From an uncultured Cellvibrio sp. (lineage in GTDB: Bacteria; Pseudomonadota; Gammaproteobacteria; Pseudomonadales; Cellvibrionaceae), in assembly GCA_946886255.1 (NCBI GenBank), contig CAMPIG010000079.1:1-13701 (forward strand): 13,701 nucleotides of DNA, written 5' to 3'. Position numbers and translations under genes: made by a program. Numbering within the stretch: position 1 is the first letter of the stretch; every line of letters starts with the position of its first letter. Shown here piece after piece: positions 6,726-13,701 of this stretch. The notes beneath the pieces are model-generated. The model saw only the letters and a list, made by a program, of their open reading frames with translations, was not told the DNA's origin and did no database searches.

Positions 6726-7792
6726 GTCGAGACACACAACAGCTGTGGACGCAATTGCGAACAGCAGGGTTAGTCGAAGGTGAGTTGCCGACGGACAATG
6801 CAATGGCATCCCCTTGGTACATTAAAGTTCTGCTGGCGTTTTCCGGTTGGCTGGCCGCGATATTCCTGATGGCATTTTTGGCGATCGGTATCGAGATAAT
6901 TCTGCGCGATGACACTGCCAGTCTCATCATCGGCATCCTGATGGTCGCCGGCGCTTATGGATTGTTGCGCATACCGCGCAATGAATTTATAGAACATCTC
7001 GCCCTGGCAATCAGCCTCGCCGGGCAAGGCTGGATTGTTTATTCGTTTTTCGAATTCATGGACGATAACACCAGCAGCATCTGGTGGCTGATCGGGATAA
7101 TGCAATGTTTGCTCGCGTGGGTCATGCCAAATTTTATCCATCGCGTTTTTTCCAGCTTTGTAGCCGCACTGGCATTTTCCGTCGCTCTGACTTATGTGCA
7201 ACTACCTTATCTATTTAGCAGTGCCATCCTGTTTGGTGCCGCCTGGTTGTGGCTATATGAATTCGATTATTCAGAGCACCTGCAAAAAATTCACGCCTTG
7301 GGTTATGGTTTGGTCCTCGCATTAATTGTCCTGAAAGGCACCACCCTGTTCGGCCAGGAATTGATGATCTGGCATTACCGATACAACGAGCAACCACCCC
7401 TTATTGCCCCCTGGATGGGCGAAGTATGCACCGGACTGGTGGTGCTGTTTTTGATCCGGCAATTGCTGCAACGTTATTTTACGACGCTGGCACAACCCGC
7501 GCCGTTGGTGATGTTAATCGGCACATTCGTGCTGTGTCTGGTCTCGCTGGAAGCACGCGGTATCACTGTTGGGTTAATGATCTTGCTGCTCGGCTTTGCC
7601 AACAGCAATCGCGTGTTGATGGGCTTGGGTATTATCGGGTTGCTGTTTTATATCTCCACCTACTATTACCTGCTGGATACCACGCTGTTAAACAAATCGT
7701 TGTCACTGCTTGTTATCGGCGCCGTGTTACTCGCCTGGCGTTGGTCACTGTTGAGATTTATTCCAATAACGCAGGAGAAACACCATGACTAA
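6722..7792 (+). CDS. DUF4401 domain membrane protein
   Basis: A 356-residue polytopic membrane protein of the DUF4401 type, with a soluble N-terminal stretch of about 35 residues and then roughly ten hydrophobic helices. Its layout mirrors that of the preceding DUF2157 protein (short soluble head plus helix bundle), which suggests they may be distantly related or form a hetero-oligomer; that is inference. The start at ATG 6722 overlaps the preceding stop and has AGGGAG upstream, which is better than the in-frame ATG at 6689 inside the previous gene. Its 3' end overlaps the next gene by 8 nt. Function unknown. Confidence 0.82.
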   Translation: MSRDTQQLWTQLRTAGLVEGELPTDNAMASPWYIKVLLAFSGWLAAIFLMAFLAIGIEIILRDDTASLIIGILMVAGAYGLLRIPRNEFIEHLALAISLAGQGWIVYSFFEFMDDNTSSIWWLIGIMQCLLAWVMPNFIHRVFSSFVAALAFSVALTYVQLPYLFSSAILFGAAWLWLYEFDYSEHLQKIHALGYGLVLALIVLKGTTLFGQELMIWHYRYNEQPPLIAPWMGEVCTGLVVLFLIRQLLQRYFTTLAQPAPLVMLIGTFVLCLVSLEARGITVGLMILLLGFANSNRVLMGLGIIGLLFYISTYYYLLDTTLLNKSLSLLVIGAVLLAWRWSLLRFIPITQEKHHD

Positions 7793-8312
7793 AATAATTG
7801 CACTGCTGGCGGGAATTTTTGTACTGGGCATTGTGAATGCATCCATCCTCGACAAAGAAAAGCATCTGGCAGAAGGGCAGATTGTTTACCTCGAACTCGC
7901 ACCAGTAGACCCGCGCTCGCTGATGCAAGGCGATTACATGGCGTTAAACTTTCGCGTTGCACAACAAGTGTATGATGCCTTGCCGAAATCTGAAGAGTAT
8001 CGCGGCTGGAACCGTAACGCTGATGCCAGCGACGGTTATGTTGTGGTCAGGCTGGATGAGAAAAATATAGGTAGGTTTCAACGATTGGATACCGAAACAC
8101 TGCTCGCCGATAACGAAACCAAACTCCGCTATCGCGTGCGCAACGGCCACGTCAAATTTGCCACCAATGCGTTTTTCTTTCAGGAAGGTCACGCGCAGGC
8201 TTATGAAGCCGCACGTTACGGACAATTTCGTGTCGACGAAAATGGTGAGTTATTGCTAGCGGCGATGTTTGATGAAACCTTGGAAAGGATTCAGCCGGAG
8301 GACCAGGAATAA
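7785..8312 (+). CDS. GDYXXLXXXV family protein, membrane-anchored
   Basis: A 175-residue protein with the signature GDYMALNFRV at residues 49-58 that names the GDYXXLXXXV family. An N-terminal hydrophobic segment (about 3-21) with one lysine before it acts as a signal anchor, placing the remaining soluble domain most likely in the periplasm. The motif follows VDPRSLMQ, also typical of the family. GGAG is seven nucleotides before the start, which lies inside the end of the DUF4401 gene. As the third member of the trio it probably works with the two membrane proteins; no activity is known to me. It ends the + strand half of the window; the next gene converges on it with a 26-nt gap and no evident terminator. 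Confidence 0.85.
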   Translation: MTKIIALLAGIFVLGIVNASILDKEKHLAEGQIVYLELAPVDPRSLMQGDYMALNFRVAQQVYDALPKSEEYRGWNRNADASDGYVVVRLDEKNIGRFQRLDTETLLADNETKLRYRVRNGHVKFATNAFFFQEGHAQAYEAARYGQFRVDENGELLLAAMFDETLERIQPEDQE

Positions 8313-8338
8313 AAGGATATGCTGGCGATCCCTACTAC

Positions 8339-8764
8339 TTATTCAGCTAACATGATCTCCGGCAACTCTTCATCAAGAATAATCTCAATTACATTTCCAT
8401 CCAGATCCAGCAGCGATGCCGAATAGCCTATTTCCCGATCTGCCGGGACTATTAAAGATTTACCGCCCAGTTGTATGGCTTGCTCATAGGCTGCTTTCAC
8501 TTCTTTCCGAGAGGCCTTTGGTAAGCTGAATATCACCTGACTTGAGCGGCTTCCCCGTGTATCAATGTGGGTAAACTCCTGAAACTGTTGCTCCGTAACA
8601 AGCACCAGTGACAACCCATGTTGTAAATCAAATTTCGCGTATACCGGTTCCTCGTTACTTGGTCCCTTTGCAGCTAACGGCAGGCCAAGCCCCTCTTGAT
8701 AGAGCTCGATTGATTTATTCAGATCTTTGGTCACCACAGTAATAAAATAAAGTGCTGGCTTCAT
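8339..8764 (-). CDS. VOC family (glyoxalase-fold) protein
   Basis: A 141-residue protein with the two-module pattern of the vicinal oxygen chelate fold. It opens with a beta strand, then KDLNKSIELYQEGLGLPL (residues 13-30, the usual 'D-x-x-x-S-x-x-F/Y-Y' helix), and ends with LLDLDGNVIEIIL, where the Glu is the usual C-terminal metal ligand. The position where metal-dependent members carry the first His in strand one is occupied by Phe7, so metal binding may be lost or altered. Family members include lyases, dioxygenases and antibiotic-binding proteins, and the sequence does not say which. GGAG lies seven nucleotides upstream of the ATG. The 56-nt gap after the HD gene leaves it open whether the two are co-transcribed. 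Confidence 0.85.
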   Translation of the reverse strand: MKPALYFITVVTKDLNKSIELYQEGLGLPLAAKGPSNEEPVYAKFDLQHGLSLVLVTEQQFQEFTHIDTRGSRSSQVIFSLPKASRKEVKAAYEQAIQLGGKSLIVPADREIGYSASLLDLDGNVIEIILDEELPEIMLAE

Positions 8765-8820
8765 TTTAAAACTCCTATTAGATTGCTAATCGGTAAACAG
8801 TATGTCGACATTTTATGATG

Positions 8821-9402
8821 TCATGACCTAAGCCAACCACACTCAACGGCATACTCAACTTTTTTGACAACCCACGCGTGAATTTCAGGGCTCTCGTGCT
8901 GTACAAACTGATGCATCTTCAACACCTGATCTTTGTGAATATTATGGTCGCGCCAGGCGCGGCCTTCGCTGGTGATGTTGTGAAGGAAGGGCAACAACCG
9001 GTCAATAACTTTTAGTAGCTTCGCTTCCTTACTCTGGCCAGCTTCCTGCTCGTCCCAGAGTGCTACGAAATTTTTGATGGGATTTCCTGAGTGTGCGGCT
9101 ATACGCTCGACGCAATGGCGCTCCGCAATATGCGCGTCAGCGCGATTCTCGCTGTAGAGGAATGTATCACCAGCATCGATCTCGCCGATGTCGTGGACCA
9201 AAGCCAGTTTGATCAATCGCAATACATCGACGTCTTGCTGCAATTCATCTGCAAATGCCCAACAAGCCATCGCCAGATGCCAGGAATGTTCTGCTGAATT
9301 TTCTACACGTTCGCCGCCCTTGATATAGGACCGGCGGTTGACGGTTTTAAGCGCATCGAACTGCAGCAGGAAGTCAGAGATCTGATTGATTCGCTCGGTC
9401 AT
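8821..9402 (-). CDS. HD-domain phosphohydrolase, 5'-deoxynucleotidase (YfbR/HDDC2)-like
   Basis: A 193-residue single-domain HD hydrolase. The metal-binding set is complete: His39 in AEHSWH, His70-Asp71 in LVHDIGE and Asp134 in VIDRL, in the order H...HD...D. The EHSW motif and overall length fit the YfbR/HDDC2 group of nucleotide 5'-phosphohydrolases, which act on deoxynucleoside monophosphates; the exact substrate cannot be read from sequence. The alternative is a related HD hydrolase of unknown substrate. AGGA is about six nucleotides upstream of the ATG. The gene starts 21 nt after the stop of the 83-residue protein on the same strand, so the two probably form an operon. Confidence 0.87.
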   Translation of the reverse strand: MTERINQISDFLLQFDALKTVNRRSYIKGGERVENSAEHSWHLAMACWAFADELQQDVDVLRLIKLALVHDIGEIDAGDTFLYSENRADAHIAERHCVERIAAHSGNPIKNFVALWDEQEAGQSKEAKLLKVIDRLLPFLHNITSEGRAWRDHNIHKDQVLKMHQFVQHESPEIHAWVVKKVEYAVECGWLRS

Positions 9403-9423
9403 GTACGGTTCCTGTCGGAAAGA

Positions 9424-9675
9424 TTAACGAATTGTTAATTGGAACGTGTCTGCCAGATACTGCAAGGATTGCTGATCGCCCGCAATTTCCCACTCAAACC
9501 AATTGGTCCATTCGAACTCCAGCATGGCATCGCGTTTCTTCAAAACATAGCTGTCAAAATCAATGCCCTTGTCAAAGGCTAGCAGGCTATATTCTTTGGC
9601 CACACACCAGCCGTCTGCTTTGAGTGATGCAATGATTCGATTACCTAGCTCTGTTTCTACGTCGACAATTTTCAT
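9424..9675 (-). CDS. Conserved-looking small hypothetical protein (83 aa)
   Basis: An 83-residue acidic, soluble protein with no signal peptide or membrane segment and an aromatic-rich middle (EWTNWFEWEI, residues 54-63). I do not recognise the family. Codon use and a clean start-stop frame on the gene-bearing strand favour a real gene, although the ribosome binding site is weak (only AAGAA upstream). Its position directly upstream of the HD hydrolase gene suggests co-transcription and perhaps a related role, but no function should be assumed. Confidence 0.65.
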   Translation of the reverse strand: MKIVDVETELGNRIIASLKADGWCVAKEYSLLAFDKGIDFDSYVLKKRDAMLEFEWTNWFEWEIAGDQQSLQYLADTFQLTIR

Positions 9676-9708
9676 CGCATTATTCTTTGGGAGGAATTAG
9701 TTGCAGTT

Positions 9709-9714
9709 ATTGTA
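9709..9714 (-). promoter_or_regulatory. Possible -10 box for the 83-aa/HD operon
   Basis: On the - strand this reads TACAAT, a good -10 match about 34-39 nt upstream of the 83-residue protein start. It lies in the right arm of an imperfect inverted repeat (GTTGCA at 9700-9705, TGTAAC at 9711-9716) that could be an operator. No good -35 is present. Confidence 0.25.
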
Positions 9715-9772
9715 ACAGCTCGCGTACCAGCACTACTCCTGCAATTTCTTCCTTCTTTCTCGTGTTTGTTAT

Positions 9773-10495
9773 TTAAATTCCCGTTCGCAGATTCTCGACC
9801 GTGCGATGCTCGATATTAAAAAGATGTATTTCATGTTGCGCGGAATTCTCCAAAGGGCTTTGTACTTCTACGCCCACTTTTACACTGGGAGAAGCTGGCA
9901 TTTTGGTCAACCGCGCCATAGAGTAGTGGCTGCCATCTTCTGACCAAAGTAGGGAATATACATCCCCTTTACGGATGATGCGCAGCCATACCGAATCGCT
10001 TCCCGCCAAGGTAGCACCGTTGGCATCATCGGACACACCCTTGGTGACGACACTGACAATACTTTTTCCGGTTGCATCTGATCGCTCAAATGCAAACTTG
10101 ATCCAATTTGCCCCATCTATATAAACCATTAATGCACCAGCATTCCAGGTTTCAGTTAAATCCGGTTTAACGAGCGCGGTAGCAACAAAATCGTCCTTAA
10201 TGTCCTTATATAAAAGCGGTGCGGTTGCTGTGGCTTTTCCGGATTCAGGATCAATGAAGAAGTCCGTTTTGGGTTCAGACGTAACATAAACAATGTTATT
10301 GTTCACGCTGAAATTTTTTGGGCGATTCATCCAGCTAAACCCTGCCAGACTATCCTTTGGAATGTGATTCTCAACCCTCATTGATTTTATCGTTGACCTG
10401 AAATTCGCTGAACCAGCATTTTTTATATAGCTACAGCCGGATACAACCAGTACAACGTAAGATAAAAACATGAATAGATATATTGTTCTTTTCAT
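9773..10495 (-). CDS. DUF1349-type lipoprotein
   Basis: A 240-residue exported lipoprotein. The N-terminus has two basic residues, a hydrophobic core and a Val-Ser-Gly-Cys lipobox followed by Ser-Tyr, so the mature protein should be lipid-anchored in the envelope. The rest resembles the DUF1349 concanavalin-like beta-sandwich family: a segment on Asp-Phe-Phe-Ile-Asp, then WNAGALMVYIDGANWIKFAFE and later a Trp-Leu-Arg-Ile strand and a Tyr-Ser-x-Leu-Trp-Ser-Glu-Asp-Gly turn. Such domains often bind carbohydrate or other ligands; which is unknown here. The start at 10495 has GGAG five nucleotides upstream and gives a proper signal peptide, unlike the longer frame from 10531 that overlaps DUF4256. 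It lies 32 nt after the DUF4256 stop and is the last gene of the set. Confidence 0.82.
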   Translation of the reverse strand: MKRTIYLFMFLSYVVLVVSGCSYIKNAGSANFRSTIKSMRVENHIPKDSLAGFSWMNRPKNFSVNNNIVYVTSEPKTDFFIDPESGKATATAPLLYKDIKDDFVATALVKPDLTETWNAGALMVYIDGANWIKFAFERSDATGKSIVSVVTKGVSDDANGATLAGSDSVWLRIIRKGDVYSLLWSEDGSHYSMARLTKMPASPSVKVGVEVQSPLENSAQHEIHLFNIEHRTVENLRTGI

Positions 10496-10527
10496 ACAAT
10501 CTCCAGTATTTATCTGTTGTTGGAAGA

Positions 10528-11073
10528 TCACACCCTCAATGAACCGCGAAAACCACGACTGCTATAGTAAGACTGCGCACCGTTGTGATACACAAAAACC
10601 CTGCCGTAACGCGAATCACCGAAGATAGCACCGCCAAGTTTTCTGATTTCGGGTGGTACTTTTAACCAGCTCGATGTTTTTGTATCGAAGGTGCCGAGCT
10701 GCTGCAATTCACGATATTGCTCTTCGGTTAACATTTCGATACCCATGGCGGCAGCCATATCGATAGCATTGTTTGCTGGCTTATGCTCTTTCCTTGACTC
10801 CAGCCCTTCACGGTCATAGCAAACACTTCGACGGCCCTTAGGAGTTTCCGCCGAGCAATCATAGAAGATAAACTCGCCGGCCTTCTTATCGAAACCCACC
10901 ACATCAGGCTCGCCACCAGTTTGTTCCATTTCATTAAGCGAACCCAGTTTTTTGGGGTTGGTTTCAAGCTTTGCCTGAACCTTATCCCATTCAAGCCCTT
11001 TATGACGGCTCATGTTTTTCTCAAAACGAGTTTTCAATATTTTCAGCAATTCATCACGTTCTTTCGCTTTCAT
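10528..11073 (-). CDS. DUF4256 family protein
   Basis: A 181-residue soluble protein recognisable as DUF4256 from several family segments: YDCSAETPKGRRS with a following Cys-Tyr-Asp, then MGIEMLTEEQYRELQ, LGTFDTKTSSWLKVPPEIR and a C-terminal YHNGAQSYYSSRGFRGSLRV. There is no signal peptide or membrane helix, so it is cytoplasmic. Length matches the family. The function is unknown to me; the invariant-looking Cys, Trp, His and Arg residues hint at an enzyme, which is inference. AAGG lies about eight nucleotides upstream of the ATG. It sits between genes for exported proteins with 35- and 32-nt spacers, which suggests co-transcription. Confidence 0.88.
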   Translation of the reverse strand: MKAKERDELLKILKTRFEKNMSRHKGLEWDKVQAKLETNPKKLGSLNEMEQTGGEPDVVGFDKKAGEFIFYDCSAETPKGRRSVCYDREGLESRKEHKPANNAIDMAAAMGIEMLTEEQYRELQQLGTFDTKTSSWLKVPPEIRKLGGAIFGDSRYGRVFVYHNGAQSYYSSRGFRGSLRV

Positions 11074-11108
11074 GCTATTACCTTTTTTATCCGAGTCAGC
11101 TTCCCAAA

Positions 11109-11504
11109 TCAGTTAGTTTTCTTTGGTTCAAAGCCTGTCTTTTCATTTAAATTAAATTTTGTTAAATCGATTCCGCTGTCAATAAGATTTTTTTGCGTTG
11201 CTTGCGCAAGATGCTGCAAAGCCGCCTTATCGTTAGCTCTCTGCGCGGCTGTATAGGCCGCATGTAAAAACATAAACTGATAAATCAAACCATCTACGGA
11301 AGGGCGAGGCAACTGCGAGATATAGTCACCTGGTTCTTGCGCAGTGGGGCAATCAGAAGTCTGGCAGTGAATTTCACTATTCATTTGCATCGCACTAGCG
11401 GCGCTGAATACTGCGTCGCCCATACTTATAAAATCTTGGGAGTGCGCAGCGGCACTTGTGATAAATAATAGGATTACCAGGAAAAATTTGGGGTTGTCAT
11501 GCAT
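11109..11504 (-). CDS. Small secreted protein, unknown family (131 aa)
   Basis: A 131-residue protein with a Sec-type signal peptide (basic Lys6, hydrophobic core 7-19, Ala-Ala-Ala-His-Ser before Gln23), so the mature part of about 109 residues should be periplasmic or secreted. Cys47 and Cys52 (HCQTSDC) may form a short-loop disulphide. The C-terminal half is helical and charged, rich in Ala/Gln (AAYTAAQRANDKAALQHLAQ). I do not recognise the family. The start at 11504 has AGGAGG five nucleotides upstream. The longer frame from 11567 would overlap the preceding gene and lose the signal peptide. An out-of-frame ATG at 11500 is nested in the start. Confidence 0.75.
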   Translation of the reverse strand: MHDNPKFFLVILLFITSAAAHSQDFISMGDAVFSAASAMQMNSEIHCQTSDCPTAQEPGDYISQLPRPSVDGLIYQFMFLHAAYTAAQRANDKAALQHLAQATQKNLIDSGIDLTKFNLNEKTGFEPKKTN

Positions 11505-11536
11505 ATATACCTCCTTGCTAACGTTAAATCTCAAAA

Positions 11537-11920
11537 TCAATGCCACTCTCCGCCTTGGGCGACACAACCGTTTTTGGTATCGGCAAGTGTCTCAGCGTCT
11601 CTTTTATAGTAATACGCGGTCATTGGCGAACCAAACAAACCTTTGCAGGAGCCCTGTGCACCATCGGGACACGCCGCAAGATAGGTAATCCTGGCTGGCT
11701 CTGCCCCAAAGGCAACAGCTGCATTGGAGATACCCTCACAAGCTTCAACAAATTGTTCTTTCGCCACGCCGCCACTGTCCATGCAATCTTTAATTTCTGT
11801 TGTCTGCCCGAGCATGGTGAAACTGCCTTCCATTAAACAGGCGCGATCTTCAGCAAACGCGGGAGCAACCATGATGGAGAGGGAAGAGGCAACGACTAAT
11901 GTGCGGATGTATTGGATCAT
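11537..11920 (-). CDS. Small secreted six-cysteine protein, unknown family (127 aa)
   Basis: A 127-residue protein with a clear signal peptide ending Ala-Pro-Ala-Phe-Ala before Glu24, giving a mature part of about 104 residues. Six cysteines (28, 46, 61, 84, 92 and 119) could form three disulphides in the periplasm or outside the cell. The C-terminus NGCVAQGGEWH resembles the Cys-x-x-x-Gly-Gly-x-Trp ending found in assorted small secreted proteins, but I do not recognise the family. AAGGAG is six nucleotides upstream of the ATG. It is the promoter-proximal gene of the following four-gene set, with a 32-nt spacer to the next secreted protein. Confidence 0.78.
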   Translation of the reverse strand: MIQYIRTLVVASSLSIMVAPAFAEDRACLMEGSFTMLGQTTEIKDCMDSGGVAKEQFVEACEGISNAAVAFGAEPARITYLAACPDGAQGSCKGLFGSPMTAYYYKRDAETLADTKNGCVAQGGEWH

Positions 11921-11950
11921 GTAAATCTCCTTATGAATGGAATTTTACCT

Positions 11951-11956
11951 ACTATA
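11951..11956 (-). promoter_or_regulatory. Possible extended -10 promoter for the secreted-protein gene set
   Basis: On the - strand this is TATAGT preceded by TGC, an extended -10 element (TGnTATAGT) about 31-36 nt before the start of the six-cysteine protein. No consensus -35 is seen, which extended -10 promoters can tolerate. The 106-nt gap after the FAD oxidase gene is where a new promoter would be expected. Confidence 0.35.
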
Positions 11957-12026
11957 GCATCACTTTATTTTCACTGGCGAAGGTGCTTTGAGCATGGCTG
12001 TCATCGTCGGTGATAATATCTTTCAA

Positions 12027-13538
12027 CTACCTATAATCCTCATCCAGGTGGCTGAGATATCTGGTATAGAACTGGTTGCTAAAAATACCGTTGGAATCAT
12101 ATAAACGCTTTAGCTGACTAAATTTCGTTGCTTGAGGATAGGCCTGCAGAAACTGTTCCGGCGTCGCGTGCGGTCGATACGGTAGATAATAACGACCACC
12201 TGCACTAAAACTTGCATTTATGAGTTCACGAGTCATCCCCGTCATACTCGTTTCTGCCAATTCCGTACGTTGTTGATTAAAGAGCATAACGACAGCAACC
12301 AAATCCTGATCTGCGTAACGAAGGAAGGTCTCGGTATCGATTCTGACATCGCGCAGGGTAACGTTGAGCAAATCGACTTCGTGCCTGGATATGATTTCTT
12401 TCGCAGCTGCTATAAATCCCTGCAATTGATCGAGTGGTATAAAATATTCATGAATGATATCTGTTTGATTTTCCGCTCGATTGGTATAAAGCGATACGTC
12501 CCCATTAAGTAGCTGGTTACGTGAAATGAATTCGCTGCCGAGTTTTTCACCAAAGATCTTTTCGAGATCCCAACGAAGTTCTTTTCCATAATCACTTCCA
12601 ACAGAACCACGAAAAATAATACGCTTTAAGGAATCTACAAATGATGCGCTCAACACCGGAAAAGGTTCTACATGAGGCGTCTTACGATAGACGGTTAGAA
12701 TTGCTTCTTCGAGGAAGGAATCCTCAGTTACCCGCAATCGACCATAGGCTAGCTCAACCGTTTCATCTCCATCGACATATTCAAGAAAGCTGTCCGCAAA
12801 CCGATCAACAGAGATCGAAAACCGTTCCGCCTCATACCATTCGTTCGGTACAGTCCACAATTGCGCATCCAGAATGACACCGAATAAGCCGTAGCCACCA
12901 AGCGCAAGTGAAAACAGCTCCGCATTCTCCTCACGGCTGCACTGCACAATATTTCCATCGGCCATAAGGATGCGAAATGATTTTACAGAGGAAGAAATCG
13001 GAGGATGTTTTGTCTGCCAGCCATGCACGTTAACGCTTAATGATCCGCCGACCGAGAAGGAGTTATCCGACTGCATAATGGTAACGGAACGGTCATGATT
13101 ATTCAGAAAGAGGAGCACATCCGCCCACAGAGCGCCCGCCTGAACAGTCAGAATTGTTCCATCAGCACTAAGTGACATATCGTTAAACGGTAACATATTT
13201 ATGACTATGCCGTCCTGTGCAATCACATGACCGCCCATTGAATGCCTGGCTCCAGCGATGGACACACGAATATTCTCTGTTTTAGCTTTTCTCATTAATT
13301 CACTTAACTGCCGTTCAGCATCAGAGGGGGAATCCGGTACAGACCATATCTCGTGAATAGGCAATGCGTTTAGCCGACTTACGTCATTTGCATACCCAGG
13401 CAACTCTGTCTGAATGGAATTCTGATCCCGGATCGCCGTCATTGCCAAATGAATAAAAGGAATACCAATTGATATACCCAGTGCAATTACAAGTGAGATC
13501 GAAGCAAGTAAAATAAAACTAAATTTTTTTCCTTTCAT
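12027..13538 (-). CDS. Membrane-anchored FAD-linked oxidase (PCMH/VAO-type)
   Basis: A 503-residue flavoprotein. After a basic start (MKGKK) comes a hydrophobic anchor (about 6-33). The catalytic part then has the PCMH FAD-binding pattern: NDVSRLN (51-57), GARHSMGGH (96-104) and, further on, a DNSFSVGGSLSVNVHGWQ segment where FAD pyrophosphate contacts lie. His99 or His104 is a candidate for covalent flavin linkage, as in some VAO-family members. The C-terminal DSNGIFSNQFYTRYL resembles aldonolactone-oxidase and DprE1-like enzymes. Substrate is unknown; oxidation of a sugar or alcohol is a family-level guess. The ATG was chosen over an in-frame TTG five codons upstream; both ribosome binding sites are weak (GGAA nine nucleotides before the ATG). 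By the positive-inside rule the domain should face the periplasm, yet no twin-arginine signal is present. Confidence 0.85.
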   Translation of the reverse strand: MKGKKFSFILLASISLVIALGISIGIPFIHLAMTAIRDQNSIQTELPGYANDVSRLNALPIHEIWSVPDSPSDAERQLSELMRKAKTENIRVSIAGARHSMGGHVIAQDGIVINMLPFNDMSLSADGTILTVQAGALWADVLLFLNNHDRSVTIMQSDNSFSVGGSLSVNVHGWQTKHPPISSSVKSFRILMADGNIVQCSREENAELFSLALGGYGLFGVILDAQLWTVPNEWYEAERFSISVDRFADSFLEYVDGDETVELAYGRLRVTEDSFLEEAILTVYRKTPHVEPFPVLSASFVDSLKRIIFRGSVGSDYGKELRWDLEKIFGEKLGSEFISRNQLLNGDVSLYTNRAENQTDIIHEYFIPLDQLQGFIAAAKEIISRHEVDLLNVTLRDVRIDTETFLRYADQDLVAVVMLFNQQRTELAETSMTGMTRELINASFSAGGRYYLPYRPHATPEQFLQAYPQATKFSQLKRLYDSNGIFSNQFYTRYLSHLDEDYR

Positions 13539-13578
13539 AATTATTATTTCCAAATAAACTTTTCAAAACGTTGTTGAT

Positions 13579-13701
13579 CTAATTATTTCTTTTTGCCTCA
13601 TCCGAAATTTCAAACAGGCCTGACAATTTTAATGATTCATAATTCTGATGCTCAGAAATAGTAACCCTGGTCGCAGTTGGAGAATAGTTAGATATAGGCA
13701 T
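13579..13701 (-). CDS. Partial reading frame at window edge, unknown
   Basis: A frame open from the window edge for 40 codons to a TAG, encoding a plausible hydrophilic sequence ending LKLSGLFEISDEAKRNN. It ends 40 nt before the FAD oxidase start on the same strand, so it is probably the 3' end of an upstream gene in the same operon. An ATG happens to fall on the last three bases, so a complete 40-residue protein cannot be excluded. I do not recognise the family; the amino-acid composition looks like real coding sequence, but the length is short. Confidence 0.45.
   Translation of the reverse strand: MPISNYSPTATRVTISEHQNYESLKLSGLFEISDEAKRNN

Noticed and set aside
8806..8821. GACAT/ATGTC inverted repeat between the VOC and HD genes
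   Set aside because: Only five base pairs with no T-tract; expected by chance.

Overview
The window looks like chromosomal DNA of a gammaproteobacterium, probably of the Cellvibrio/Pseudomonas type. This rests on the gene families, Shine-Dalgarno-led starts and codon use; no rRNA, tRNA or housekeeping marker is present to fix the taxonomy. It falls into two halves. The left part (about 1-8312) is GC-rich and almost all on the + strand. The right part (about 8339-13701) is visibly AT-richer, entirely on the - strand, and looks like accessory sequence.

Left half, block 1 (222-5655): an auxiliary aa3-type cytochrome c oxidase locus. In order it holds a CopD/HemJ-like four-helix membrane protein; a DUF2231 membrane protein on the opposite strand; subunit II with an intact CuA site and a lipoprotein-like N-terminus whose start is problematic; a fused subunit I-III; a small three-helix membrane protein; and a caa3_CtaG-type assembly factor. 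Subunit II and the fusion overlap by 8 nt and the fusion and small protein by 4 nt, so the + strand genes from subunit II to CtaG read as one operon. The fusion keeps every haem and CuB ligand, the cross-linked Tyr, the Glu of the D-channel end and the D-channel entry Asp. By residue spacing, however, it has lost the K-channel Lys and all three D-channel Asn. This is the most interesting observation in the window.

Left half, block 2 (5742-8312): a tightly overlapping trio, DUF2157 - DUF4401 - GDYXXLXXXV, a recurrent membrane-protein set of unknown function.

Right half: from the right edge leftward on the - strand come a reading frame cut by the window edge; a membrane-anchored FAD-linked oxidase; a set of four genes with near-identical 32-35 nt spacers (six-cysteine secreted protein, second secreted protein, DUF4256, DUF1349 lipoprotein); a pair encoding an 83-residue unknown protein and an HD-domain nucleotidase-like hydrolase; and a VOC/glyoxalase-fold protein. 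The four-gene set puts three exported proteins next to one cytoplasmic DUF protein and is the best candidate here for an undescribed functional unit. I saw no mobile element, CRISPR array, RNA gene or convincing intrinsic terminator.
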